A stretch of 42,500 nt of DNA, taken from assembly GCA_963575745.1 (NCBI GenBank), contig CAUYUJ010017663.1, positions 72,501-115,000 on the forward strand. The letters are read 5' to 3'. The stretch's first letter is position 1; every line of letters starts with the position of its first letter. Shown here piece by piece: positions 17,450-26,782 of this stretch. The notes beneath the pieces were generated by a model, which did no database searches, was not told where the DNA came from, and was given only the letters and a program-made list of their open reading frames with translations. The translations under genes were made by a program, and so were the position numbers. The stretch comes from Prorocentrum cordatum (Eukaryota > Sar > Dinophyceae > Prorocentrales > Prorocentraceae).

Positions 17450-18430
17450 TTAATGTTCCACGTTTGCCTCCTCCTCCTCCTCCTCCTCCTCACAGACCTC
17501 GGCGTACACAATTTCGGCGAGGAGCCTGGGGACACACAGAGGGGCCCTCCAAGGAGCGTCGTGAGCTTCTCCCTCGGGGAACTCGGCGTGCACAACTTCG
17601 GCGAGGAGCCTGGGGGCACACAGAGGGGCCCCCCAAGGAGCGTCGTGAGCTTCTTCCTCCTGGGCCTCGTCGTGCACAACCTCGGCGAGGAGCCTGGGGA
17701 CACACAGAGGGGCGCCCCAAAGAGCGTCGTGAGCTTCTTCCTCAGGGACCTCGGCGTGCACAACCTCGGCGAGGAGCCTGGAAGCACACAGAGGGGCCCT
17801 CCAAGGAGCGTCGTGAGCTTCTTCCTCGGGGGCCTTGGCGTGCGCAACTTCGGCGAGGAGCCTGGGGGCACCCAGAGGGGCGCCCCAGGAAGCGGCGCGA
17901 GCTTCTTCCTCGGGGGCCTTGGCGTGCACAACCTCGGCGAGGAGCCGGACATACTTCTTGCTGGCGGCACACACGAGGGGGCAGCGCACACCAAGGGGTG
18001 GCGCACGGCGAGCGGCGCCCCGAGGCGTCCGAAGGAGCCCCCTTCCAAGCTGGGAGGGATTCCAGTCGTCGTCGTCGTCGTCGTCTTCGTCGTCGTCGTC
18101 GTCGTCGTCGTCTTCGTCGTCGTCGTCGTCGTCGTCGTCGTAGAGTGGAACGCGTCTCCCCCACCCGTCCTTCTGCACCCTGCCCTTCCTGTGCGCTAGC
18201 ACGTGACAGTATGACGCCCTAATATGTGCACATCCGTTTCTTTGCGGGCATTGTGATTTGCGGGCAACGAGAGACCAAAATAGAACTCGTTCCCCCGTCC
18301 CCCGCCCTCCGTCCTGCGCGCATGCGCATCTTGGCAACACCATGGAATCTGGCGCCCCCGTTCTGCGCCCATTTCCCCCTCCTTGTGATCTGGCACCTAC
18401 ATTCCGGCGAGGTTCGCGCGCTGACATCAT
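17450..18430 (-). CDS. Doubtful repeat protein (Asp run plus 28-residue repeats)
   Basis: Unrecognised. This minus-strand frame runs for 326 codons: an ordinary start region (IRASYCHVLAHRKGRVQK), an Asp/Glu run encoded by the (GTC)n array at 18064-18141, a Cys-containing spacer, then five 28-residue repeats of the type LLAEVVHAEVPEEEAHDA, and a Glu run ending ANVEH. It would be a very acidic, helical protein. Against it: all of the length is triplet array or 84-bp minisatellite, unit-to-unit changes alter residues (PWRA, PWGA, LWGA, SWGA) as often as not, and overlapping frames are equally open. A piece of a real exon is possible. Confidence 0.22.
   Translation of the reverse strand: MMSAREPRRNVGARSQGGGNGRRTGAPDSMVLPRCACAQDGGRGTGERVLFWSLVARKSQCPQRNGCAHIRASYCHVLAHRKGRVQKDGWGRRVPLYDDDDDDDDEDDDDDDDDEDDDDDDDWNPSQLGRGLLRTPRGAARRAPPLGVRCPLVCAASKKYVRLLAEVVHAKAPEEEARAASWGAPLGAPRLLAEVAHAKAPEEEAHDAPWRAPLCASRLLAEVVHAEVPEEEAHDALWGAPLCVPRLLAEVVHDEAQEEEAHDAPWGAPLCAPRLLAEVVHAEFPEGEAHDAPWRAPLCVPRLLAEIVYAEVCEEEEEEEEANVEH
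17493..17955 (+). repeat. 84-bp minisatellite, five units plus a partial
   Basis: GGCGT[AG]CACAA recurs at about 17501, 17585, 17669, 17753, 17837 (GCGCAA) and 17921, exactly 84 bp apart, with CGGCGAGGAGCCTGG following each time. Since 84 is 28 codons and no unit has a stop, several frames stay open. One minus-strand frame reads LLAEVVHAEVPEEEAHDAPW per unit. Confidence 0.9.
18064..18141 (+). repeat. (GTC)n array
   Basis: About 26 GTC triplets with two TTC interruptions; the minus strand reads Asp/Glu in one frame. Confidence 0.95.
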
Positions 18431-19084
18431 ACATTGGCGCTTTTGGACACCCTGAACCCAAAAACCTTTTCATATCTTGGGAACGCAATTTCTACTTCCG
18501 ACGCCTTCCGCCGAGCTTCCGCCGGCTTCCGCCAACGGGGCGGCCTCGTTCTACTTCCGCCGACCTTCCGCCGCTCTTCCGCCGCGCAGGAGATGACAGC
18601 GCCTTCGATCCTCGAGGGCAAGGCCCTTTTTGGAGCGCCTCCTGTGTGCATATTCGTTTCCCAGGCATCGCGGAGCAAGCGTGCCGCCAGCACTCTGGCG
18701 CCACCGCTGCATGTACCCGTGCCTCTCTGGAGGGTGCCGCCGCCCTGGCCGGTTGTCGGCGCCCGCCCGTCCGCCCTGCGCGCCCCACTCCCCCATTCCT
18801 TCACTGCGCGCTCGCCTTGTGGATGCCATGACTATGAACACCCGAGCAAACCGATCATTGAACTGACGATGTGTTTATAAAGTATGGGAAGATGCTCTAA
18901 ACATGCTTCAACATGTTTTATATGCTTAGGACATGGTTAAAGCATGCGCTCACCATCTGGGAAATACGTGGCGGCAGGCGTTCTATCCATCGATCGTCGT
19001 CCACAACGCCTGCCTTGCTGCGCGAGGAGAGACTCCCTCGGGCTCCAGGCAGGCCCATCACTCCGAGCTCGTGATCATGTTCGC
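18142..19084. other. Unassigned stretch
   Basis: CTTCCGCC-type repeats at 18495-18590 (CGACCTTCCGCC, CGAGCTTCCGCC, CGGCTTCCGCC). Moderately AT-richer at 18830-18960 with ACATGCTTCAACATG. Frames up to 201 codons, none recognised. Confidence 0.55.
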
Positions 19085-19412
19085 AACGCTATTTGGGCGC
19101 CCGAGTTACCCCTGATGATTCGGGGCTCTGGACGCCCGAGTTATCCGGGGTAACTCGGGTCCGGGGTAACTCGGGTTCGGATTCCCGAAAAACGAACCCG
19201 AGTTATCCCTGACCCGAGTTACCCCTGATGATTCGGGGCTCTGAGCTATACTCGGGTCGCCCTGAGAGAACTACGTGAGCGACGACAAGCAACGGCACCC
19301 ACGCGAGACGGCACAGCGACCTTACTCGCGGTGGCTTACGCAGGCCGCCAGCGCGGAATGCTACATTGGAGACGAGGGCGCTCACGCGCGACCTTGCGCG
19401 GGCAGCTCACGC
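19085..19412 (+). repeat. Repeat V, copy 2, with GAGTTACCC direct and inverted repeats
   Basis: CCCGAGTTACCCCTGATGAT followed by TCGGGGCTCTG occurs twice (19100 and 19208), with inverted GGGGTAACTCGGG between. Then GTGAGCGACGACAAGCAACG, ACGGCACAGCGACCTTACTC and GAGGGCGCTCACGCGCGACC match V-1. Confidence 0.7.
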
Positions 19413-19616
19413 GCAGATGTCCGCGCAGTCGAACCGGTTGATTGCTGAGGACTTTGGGGAGCAAGTTCCGCCTCCCCAAAACACGCAATTCCCGTTTTTT
19501 TCCTTGCGCCGCCTGCTCTGCTACGCGGAAGGGGAGCTTCCCTCCGGCTCCTGGGAGACCCAGACATCAGAGAGCGCTCTCGTGCTTTTTTGGCTGGCAC
19601 TGGTGGCTCCCAGTTT

Positions 19617-19864
19617 GGTCAGCCCAAAAGGGGGTCCAGCTGCAAGGGGGTGGTGCAACAGGTTTGGGGCAAGTATGTTGCAAAATCACTACGCCAGAAT
19701 ATTGTATTGCATTGTATTGCATCTAATGCATTGCACGCCAAAGCCCAGCAATACATTTGCGCACCGGGATGTACTGCACGTCCCAAACCGATGGCAACCC
19801 CACAACTCTATGGCACCAGATCTATTGCAACACCCCCTTTTCTCTGGACCCCCTGCTGGGTCAA
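19617..19864. mobile_element. Element P, copy 1
   Basis: Inverted ends of about 50 bp: TCAGCCCAAAAGGGGGTCCA..AAGGGGGTGGTGCAAC on the left and TTGCAACACCCCC..GGACCCCCTGCTGGGTCA on the right. The core has repeated TATTGCA heptamers. Homology with copy 2 extends about 120 bp to the left (19495-19616). Confidence 0.75.
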
Positions 19865-19974
19865 CGAGACCGTTGCCCAAGACCGACATATTCATCCAGA
19901 GCCGTCTTCGACGGTCCTGGCCAACAACAGGGTGGGACTGGCTCAGGGGGCGAACATCAACCTGGAGGCTCTGT

Positions 19975-20225
19975 GGGCCCCGGAAACGGCAGGGCCGTTG
20001 TTTCACCGCTGCCGACAAACTAATTTCTTGGACATGGGCAGCGGGAAAAAAACAGCGACCCGAAACGGCAAACAGAAACGGCTTCTGGCTGGATTTCGGA
20101 GCCGAGACCGGAGAACAAAAAAACGGCGACGGAACCGGCGACACAAATGGCGTCGGAAGTGGACACAAAAACGGCAAAACGGGAACCGGGAGCAAAAAAG
20201 GCCCTGTCGCTTGGAGAGCCCACTA
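19975..20225 (-). repeat. Repeat E, copy 2
   Basis: GGCCCCGGAAACGGCAGGGC, then many AAACGGC/GGAACCGGCGAC units, the reverse of the E units at 1856 and 30380, ending GGAACCGGGAGCAAAAAAGG. Confidence 0.5.
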
Positions 20226-20272
20226 AGGTCTTGAGGAATCGGCGGTGCACCGCCGATGCATCGGCGATAGGC

Positions 20273-20431
20273 TTAGGTCGGGCATGTCCTCCTACAGGCG
20301 GATTTTGGCAGCAAAAACATAAGCAACAAATACCCAAAAACGGTCAACAACATAAAATAAAACATCGTCCCCAGACTATGTTTCGACTCTTTCTGAAGCT
20401 TTCTCCTGTATAGAGGGACGTGCCCGACTTA
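20273..20431. mobile_element. Family C, copy 4 (perfect 9-bp target duplication)
   Basis: The 159-bp reference copy. Left end TTAGGTCGGGCATGTCCTCC; right end, reverse-complemented, TAAGTCGGGCACGTCCCTCT, i.e. inverted repeats of about 25-30 bp. GCGATAGGC flanks both sides exactly (20264-20272 and 20432-20440). No coding capacity; the core is A-rich. Nine-bp duplications fit Mutator-like (MULE) transposition. Confidence 0.85.
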
Positions 20432-20465
20432 GCGATAGGCCACCGACAGCGGCACCGCACGCTCC

Positions 20466-20695
20466 TGGGCGGCCTCCTCCTCCTCCTCCTTCTCCTCCTC
20501 CTCCTCCTCCTCCTTCTGTTCCTCCTCCTCCTCCCTCCTCCTCCTCCTCCTCCTCCTCCTCCTCCTCCTCCCCCCTCCCCCTCCTCCTCCCCCTCCCCCT
20601 CCTCCTCCCCCTCCTCCGCCTCCTCCTCCTCCTCTTCCTCCACGTCCTCCTCCTCCTCCTCCTCCTCCTCCTCCTTCTCCTCCTCCTGCTCCTGG
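20466..20695 (+). repeat. (TCC)n array
   Basis: About 230 bp. On the minus strand the frame entering it reads APAPDDRPLVADQGPTLQPA then a Glu run; this 25-residue lead looks protein-like but is too short to call. Confidence 0.93.
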
Positions 20696-20772
20696 GCGGG
20701 CTGCAGCGTGGGGCCCTGGTCGGCAACAAGTGGGCGGTCGTCGGGGGCTGGTGCGCCCCACCCCCGCCCGCG

Positions 20773-20900
20773 TTGTTTTCCACCCCACCACTATGAGTTG
20801 GAAGGGGGGAAGGAGGAGGAGGAGGACGAGGAGGAGGAGGAGGAGGAGGAGGACCTCCTCCCCCTCCAACTTATGGTGGTGATGGAAAACAGGCCCATCA
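20773..20900. mobile_element. Foldback element J, copy 3 (left tip lost)
   Basis: TTGTTTTCCACCCCACCACT..GAGTTGGAAGGGGGG and CCCCTCCAACTTATGG..GATGGAAAACAGGCCCATCA enclose a (GGA)n array at 20811-20852. The outer TGATGGGCC of the left arm is missing. Confidence 0.75.
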
Positions 20901-20936
20901 CGGATGCCACTTCCTGAGCCCCAGGCCCCGCCGAGT

Positions 20937-21134
20937 CACGAACAAATCACGACTGGGATTTTTTCGCGATTTTCGGACTCCGGGGGCCCTTACTGGGCCA
21001 CGGGGCCGTGAGAAGAGGACTCGGGATGAGAAGCTGGTCCCTGGGAGTGGGTCGAGACCTTCGTGGGGGTTGACGCCATGAAAAAATCATGACGTCGTTG
21101 TTCTGTGACCGCACCCCTCCGAGCTAGTCCCGCC
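20937..21134 (+). mobile_element. Element D, copy 4
   Basis: CACGAACAAATCACGACTGG, CCGGGGGCCCTTACTGGGCC, GGACTCGGGATGAGAAGCTG and GTCCCTGGGAGTGGGTCGAG, then GACGCCATGAAAAAATCATGACGTCG. It abuts a reverse copy (D-5), giving a large imperfect palindrome. Confidence 0.68.
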
Positions 21135-21310
21135 TCCTAACCCCCAACGTCCTTATTTTGTTCATGACGTCGACCCCTAGGCATCTCGACCCCATCCCTG
21201 GGACCCGCCGTGTTCAACCCGGGGCCGTTTCTGGACAGCCCCGAAGCCCACTGAGGGCCCCCCGAGGCTGGAAATGGTGCAAACCGCCCGTTGCCGCGAC
21301 TTTTGTCATG
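21135..21310 (-). mobile_element. Element D, copy 5 (reverse)
   Basis: On the minus strand: CATGACAAAAGTCGCGGCAA, TCGGGGGGCCCTCAGTGGGC, GAAACGGCCCCGGGTTGAAC, then GGGTCGACGTCATGAACAAAATAAGGACGT. Together with D-4 it forms a head-to-head pair. Confidence 0.65.
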
Positions 21311-22740
21311 GATCGATGGGGGTCCAGGAACGTGGACCCTGAGAGCCCCATCCCTCCACCATCGTCCTCCTGCCACGCGGCCCATCGTCCTCCTCCCCCA
21401 TCGTCCTCCTCCACCCCCCCCGTCGGGGATGGGGCCAACGCGAGCCAGGTCGGGGCACGGCGGCGGGGGAGCTCCAGCCCCGCCGGATAGTCCCAGATCT
21501 TCACCGGTGGCCTGAGGCGGAGGAGCCGGAGAGGAGCAGGCTACTCCTCCTGCTTCGCTCCTCCTTGCTCCTCCTGCCTCGTACCTCCCCCCCTCCTCCC
21601 TCGCACCCTCTCCCCACACTCCCATCCTCCCATCTCCTCCGTCCCGCCGCCTGCCTTCTCCCCCTGCCTCCCTCCCTCCGAGGCGCGGCGAGCGGAGGAG
21701 AGGGAGGAGGGCCGCCCAGAGGGGAGGCCGGTCGGCGGACGGACCATGGCGGACAGCCGCCACGACGGACCGGATGGGCTCATGGTTTTGGGGCATGTCT
21801 GCAGCCTTCCTGGTGCCACTCGATACCTGGTGCACCCAGACGGAGCACGACCGGCGATCGATGCATGGGGGCGTCGATACCCAGCGACAGCTGGTGCACC
21901 CAGAGGGGCCCGCAGCGGTGACGTTTCGCAAGCGGTCGCAGAGAGGCAGGGAGGGAGGGAGGAGAGGGGAGGGGAGGGCAACTTCGGTGGGCTCGCGCCT
22001 GATCCGACCTCCTATCCCTCGCTCGCATCCTTCCGCTGCCGCTGATCTTCTCTATCCGCGGACGCACGTCTTGGCAGACCTGAGGCTCCCATAGAGAGGC
22101 CACTTCGTGCTGCGCGCGATCGGAACAAGGGGAGCTGCGTGCACAGGAGGAGGAGGAGGAGGAGGAGGAGGAGGAGTAGGAGGAGGAGGTGGCGGGTGAG
22201 CAGGCGGATGCGCGGGAGGGAGAGGCTGAGGACGAAAAGCAGCAGCAGGAACTAAGCGGAAGGATTGGGAGGAAAAGGCAAGGGACGGCGGAGGAGGGGA
22301 AATGAGGGGGGCGACGATGACGAAGAAGAAAGACTCGGAGACGGGAGAGCCCGCACTTGGGCGAGACGAACAGCAGCAGCAGCAGGAAAAGGAGTTGAAG
22401 GAGCGGGCGGGAACAGGAGGACCAGGGGAAGGCGGATGATGGGAAAGGAAGGGGGAGGCGCTGCAATGAGGTTAGACTCGGTTCCAGAAAAATGGGCCCG
22501 CGCCGAGGCGAGAGCGCAGGAGGGGAGTGAGAGAAGGGAGGGAGGGAAGGGGATATGGGGGAGGGGAGGGGGAAGGGAGATGCCTGGGGGATAGGGGGAG
22601 GGGAGGGGAGGGAAGGGGTAGAAGGGGGATAGGGGAGGGGAGGGGGAAGGGAGATGAAGGGGGGGGAGGCCTGGGGAGGGGGCCCAAGAGGCTCAGGGGC
22701 CGAGACGGCGAGGTCGACGTGACGCCACGCCCCCAAACAG
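21311..22740. other. Unassigned stretch with purine-rich tracts
   Basis: 21350-21700 is pyrimidine-rich, 22145-22190 is a GGA array, and 22540-22690 is a run of GGGGAGGGGAGGG units with the GATA-containing repeat GGGGGATAGGGGAGGGGAGG. TGGTGCACCCAGA occurs at 21829 and 21891. No gene recognised. Confidence 0.6.
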
Positions 22741-22794
22741 GGGGGACACTTCCGTGGCAACACGTGGGAAACTCTCGTACCGTCTGGCTCGCTC

Positions 22795-22870
22795 TTGCGA
22801 ATCGACGCTGGTCGGCGCTAAGCGACGCTAAGCCGACGCCAATCGACACGACTCGACGCTAGACGACGAA
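22795..22870 (+). repeat. Degenerate CGACGCTA tandem repeat
   Basis: Units such as TCGACGCTGG, AAGCGACGCT and CTCGACGCTAGACGACG. The same repeat, longer, is at 27675-27815; both are preceded by a GGTGGCAAC/GTGGCAACAC block. Confidence 0.75.
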
Positions 22871-23728
22871 GAGCCAGCGCCATCTCACCGGCTACCAGGC
22901 GACAATCAACGTGATCCAGAGAACTGAGAATTGACAGAGGCTGGGCCAACTTCCCAGAAATTTATCGAGACAAGCCAGGGCCATCCACTGTTGTTCACGC
23001 TGAGAGAGAGGCGAACGCGCCCAAGAAACTGGGGCAGCATTCCGCAGGTCGGCTGAGAAACGCTGGCCCAGCTTTTGGGAAGGAGGTGCCTTAACCAGAT
23101 GCTCGACTGCACAAGTTGCGGCAGCTTCGCGTCGTGACGACCTCGGCCTTGGCTCCTGGCACCGCGAAGATTCTTCGCACCTGAACGATCGGCCAGCTCC
23201 GAAGCGTCAGATCGTTCAGCATCGACCGACTCCGCGTCGCCCGCGGCCGTCAACGCGGAACGCCAGCGTCGAGTCGCCGCCGGTCGGCACGACACGAATA
23301 TCTTGTAGATGCACGGGAGCTTCCTGATGCTACTCGCTCCACTCATGCGTCGATGCTGTGTCGAGCGTCCGTCGACTTGAGTCGAACCTCGGCCGGACTT
23401 GAGTCGAACTTGAGTCGGACTTGGGTCGAAATGGAGTCGAACTCGGGTCGAAGAAGCGTCGAACATGTCTGTTAGGCGGGCACCCGGGAGGCCCCCCCAA
23501 CGAACACCTACGACGAGGGTTTGTTGCTTCTCTCCTCGGGCCCAGGGGCTGGCCGGCAAGTTTAACTCGAGAGGCCGCCGCACGCGCACGACGGCCGGGA
23601 GGGACCACGGGGAAGCCAAAAACCAAAAGCCTCGGCCGCCAGAAACCGGGGTCTGGAAGCCAGGGGAGCACCAACTGAGGCCTGGCCACGGGTACCACCG
23701 CAGGCCTTGTCAGAGCGAGAAACATCCA
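22871..23728. other. Unassigned stretch with a GAGTCGAACTT tandem repeat
   Basis: 23370-23460 has units such as CTTGAGTCGAACTTGAGTCG and TGGAGTCGAACTCGGGTCG. 22920-23100 has a plus-strand frame WANFPEIYRDKPGPSTVVHA that looks protein-like, and repeats of CTGGGCCAACTTCCCAGAA type; no family recognised. Confidence 0.5.
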
Positions 23729-23731
23729 GGA

Positions 23732-23911
23732 TCAGGTCGGGCATATCCTCCTACAGGTGGGTGTTGGATGTGCTTTTTCACATATATGTATGTATCGTAG
23801 TTTCTCTCTCTCTCTCTCTCTCACTCTCTTTCAAAAAAAAAAAGACTCGTCCACAGTTCATGTTTGGAATATGTTTGAATATTCCTCCTGTAGAGGGACA
23901 TGCTCGACTGA
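23732..23911. mobile_element. Family C, copy 5, with (TC)n and poly-A in its core
   Basis: Left TCAGGTCGGGCATATCCTCC, right GAGGGACATGCTCGACTGA. The core carries a (TC)n run at 23803-23830 and A11. Nine-bp flanks CATCCAGGA and ATTCCAGGG share 6 positions. Confidence 0.8.
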
Positions 23912-24311
23912 ATTCCAGGGTCTGAAGCCCCGTGGGCCCATTCCTCCACGAACGGCCCCACCGCAGCACAAGACGCTGCCGAACGGCGAGGACGCGCTCG
24001 GCACCAGACGGCCCTGCGCCAGGGCACACCCCGAGCCAGCCCCACGCCTGCACTGACGCATTGGCAGCCTCACCCGGCACGGCTGCCCTGCGCCAGCGCG
24101 CGCGCCGCGGCAGAGGCGGGCGGCGGCGAGGACGGCGACGACGAGGGCGGATGAGGGGCTCCCAGGGTGCCCCTGGCCCAGAAGGCGCTCCCAGCCTGTC
24201 TCTCCATCTCGGGGCCTCGGGGGCCCCCGGGGGCCCTGCGGAAGGGGGGGGGACTTCTGGGGGCCGCGGTGAGGCCTCCTTGGACATCCCGGGGGCCACC
24301 TCGGGCCAGGG

Positions 24312-24472
24312 TCAGGTCGGGGACGTCCTCCTACCGGCGGATGCTGGAAGAAAACCCAAACGTCGCCAAACAGCAGTTCAAACAACAATGAAAACATCAT
24401 CGGAACATCGCCCCCAGGATATGTTTTACCATCCTCGAGAATTTCGCCTGTGGAGTGACATGCCCGACTTCA
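24312..24472. mobile_element. Family C, copy 6
   Basis: Left TCAGGTCGGGGACGTCCTCC, right GAGTGACATGCCCGACTTCA. GGCCAGGG flanks both ends (about 24304-24311 and 24473-24480), supporting an 8-9 bp target duplication. Confidence 0.8.
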
Positions 24473-24574
24473 GGCCAGGGGCAACCCTATAGCAACACCC
24501 GAACGGAGGGACCACCAACACCGCCGCGGCTCCCGCCCCGGGCAGCAGCGCACGACCCACCCGCCCCTCCAAAT

Positions 24575-24738
24575 CCGCCTCCTCGTCCTCCTCTTCCTCC
24601 TCCTCCGCCTCCGCCTCCTCCTCCTCCTCCTGAACCCTCCTCCTCCTCAATCCTCTTCCTCCTCCTCCTCCTCCTCCTCCTTCTCCACCTCGTGCCTCCT
24701 TCTCCTCCTTCTCCTCCTCCTCCTCATCCTCCTCCTCT
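24575..24738 (+). repeat. (TCC)n array
   Basis: Array running directly into C-7. Confidence 0.92.
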
Positions 24739-24870
24739 TCGGTCGGGCATGTCCTCCCACAGCGGGATGTTCGACGGCAAATGAAACATCGTCGGAAACC
24801 ACACTCTTCAAGCATGCTCCAAAGATAATCGAAACTTCGTCACCAGGCTATGCTCTGACGATCTTCGAGC
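24739..24870. mobile_element. Family C, copy 7 (right end lost)
   Basis: Left end GGTCGGGCATGTCCTCCCAC directly follows a TCC array. The core ATCGAAACTTCGTCACCAGG is family-like, but the expected GGACATGCCCGAC end is absent; the homology stops near 24870. Confidence 0.65.
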
Positions 24871-24879
24871 TGGGGGGAA

Positions 24880-25300
24880 GGGCGGGGGCGCGCTAGGCCG
24901 CGGCGCCCGGCGCCCGCCACGCGGTGGTCCGCCCCGCCGGCGTCTCGCTCGCCGGGGTCCGCACGCAGCGGGCACTTCTGGAGGGGCGGGGCGGGCGCTC
25001 TCCCCTTCGTCGACTCTCCTCGCCCCATTTCCTTCGCGTCTGCCTCCTCGTCCTTCCCTCTCCTCCCTTTTCTCTCCTCCTCCCTTTTTTTCTCGTTCTC
25101 CTTTCCCTTCGGGGGGGCCGCCCGGTGTCCGCGCGCAGCGGGGCCTTCTGGCGGGGCGGGGCGGGGCGGGGCGGGCACATCTGGAGGGCGGGGCGGAGAC
25201 CGTGGCGTCTCCATGTTTGTCGAGCTGGGCGTTGTCGCTCCTCTTCGGGCCCCCCGGCCCTCGCAGGTCGAGCGGGCTCGGAAAAGGCAGACAGATGGGG
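24880..25300. other. Unassigned GC-rich stretch
   Basis: GGGGCGGGGC runs at 25150-25200 and TCTCC-rich DNA at 25050-25100. CCGCACGCAGCGGGCACTTC (24959) and CCGCGCGCAGCGGGGCCTTC (25128) are a diverged direct repeat. Confidence 0.5.
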
Positions 25301-25307
25301 CCTGGGC

Positions 25308-25469
25308 TCAGGTCGGGCATGTCCCCCTACAGGCGGAACCTGGGCGGAAAAGTCAACATACTTGTAAACATACACCAGATATAGTCAAAACATCATCCAC
25401 AAATCTTTCCGATGCTATTTTTTAAACCATTTTTGAATATTCCCCCTGTAGAGGGACAGGCCCGACTGA
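25308..25469. mobile_element. Family C, copy 8
   Basis: Left TCAGGTCGGGCATGTCCCCC, right GAGGGACAGGCCCGACTGA. Nine-bp flanks GGCCTGGGC and GGTCTGGGG agree at 7 positions. Confidence 0.82.
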
Positions 25470-25539
25470 GGTCTGGGGCTCCGGGCGTGATCTTGTGACG
25501 ATGGTGCATGCTTTTTTCGCTATGTCAGATCTCAGGGTA

Positions 25540-25653
25540 ACTCTTTTCCTATCTCTCTCCATCTCTCTCCCTCCCTGGGGAGCCGCGGCGTTCTCGCCCT
25601 CTCTCCTGGGTGTGCGCGGCTCTCTCCCTCTCGCCCTCCTGGGGCGTCCGCGG

Positions 25654-25684
<31 letters not shown>

Positions 25685-25880
25685 GGTGTCCGCGGCAGTG
25701 GGGAGGGGGGCAGGGCGGCAGCAGATGCTGCGGGCGAGGAGGAAGACGAGGGGACCAGCGCAGAGAGGGAGGAGGGCGGAAGACGAGGAGAAGGAGGAGG
25801 AGGAGGAGGAGGACACGGCAGACAAGGAAGACGAGAAGGAGAGCGAGGAGGAGGAGGAGGAGGAGGGGCCCTGGTGGGAA
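25540..25880 (+). repeat. (TC)n runs and GGA array
   Basis: TCTCTCC-rich sequence with repeated CTGGGG[AC]G[CT]CCGCGGC[GT]CTCTC units (25572 on), a (TC)n at 25656-25684 and a GGA array at 25790-25870. 25880-26580 beyond it is unassigned mixed sequence. Confidence 0.8.
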
Positions 25881-26580
25881 GGCGAAGGGGGCGAGAGAGA
25901 GAGAGAGGAGAAGCAGGATCGACTTTTTCAGGTGGCCGGCTCAGGAAACCCTCTCGCTGGGGCCGAGGCGGGGGGGGAAAGAAGAGGAAGACGTGGATAC
26001 TTAAGAGGATCAACTCGGACGAGGGTGCATCGGGAACCTGGCGGGCACGCTGGATGCATCGGGCACTGCGGCCGTCCCAGAACGTTCGGCAGCGACTTGC
26101 CCGCCCGCCGGCTGAGGTGGGCAGGAACATGAGGCAGGAATGCGCTGTGAAGCAGATGTGGCTTCCGCCCCCCCTCAGGAGGGGGGGAGAGGGAGAACCG
26201 CTCTCAACGATGGAAGCAGGAAGGCGCCCAAAAAGTAGACTGGGACCTGGGAGTCCAGAAATGCCCCCTAAGACCGACCACTACGATGTCCAACACGAAA
26301 TGGCGCTTGCAACGAGCAACGAAACACAACACGAGGCCCGACGTTTACAGCGAACGCTGAAAACGAAGCAAGGGCCAAACGAACAGGAACGACGAAGCGG
26401 GGCGCTCCACACGGCAGCACACAACGGAACGAAACGGCAGCGAAGCACGGGACGAGACACAACACAGGGGCCCAAACCGAGCTAAACAGCGCTGTGGTGG
26501 GCCATTGGCCGCCCATGGCCGCGCTCCCGGCTCCCCGCGGATCGACTCGAGGCAGGAATGCTTCGGGAGGAGCCCCCGGA
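25881..26580. other. Unassigned stretch
   Basis: 26280-26480 is rich in AACGAA/ACACAAC motifs (degenerate). A plus-strand frame of 291 codons (25610-26485) begins in the array; the part after it has no recognisable domain. Confidence 0.5.
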
Positions 26581-26584
26581 GAAT

Positions 26585-26772
26585 GGTCCTCCTCCTCCTC
26601 CTCTTCCTCCTCCTCCTCCTCCTCCTCCTCCTCGTGCTCCTCCTCTTCCTCCTCCTCGTGCTCCTCCTCCTCCTCCTCCTCCTCCTCCTCCTCCTCCTCG
26701 TCCTGCTCCTCCTCCTCCTCCTCCTCCTCCTCCTCCTCCTCCTCCTCGTCCTCCTCCTCCTCCTCCTTGCCT
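26585..26772 (+). repeat. (TCC)n array
   Basis: About 190 bp with regular CGT interruptions. Confidence 0.95.
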
Positions 26773-26782
26773 CCTTTTTACC

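Noticed and set aside
17493-17955. Possible CRISPR-like array
   Set aside because: The 84-bp units are contiguous with no unique spacers; it is a minisatellite in a eukaryotic context.
16336-18222. A 628-codon plus-strand open frame and a 544-codon overlapping one
   Set aside because: Both cover the large TCC block and the 84-bp minisatellite; they overlap in different frames with no recognisable domain.
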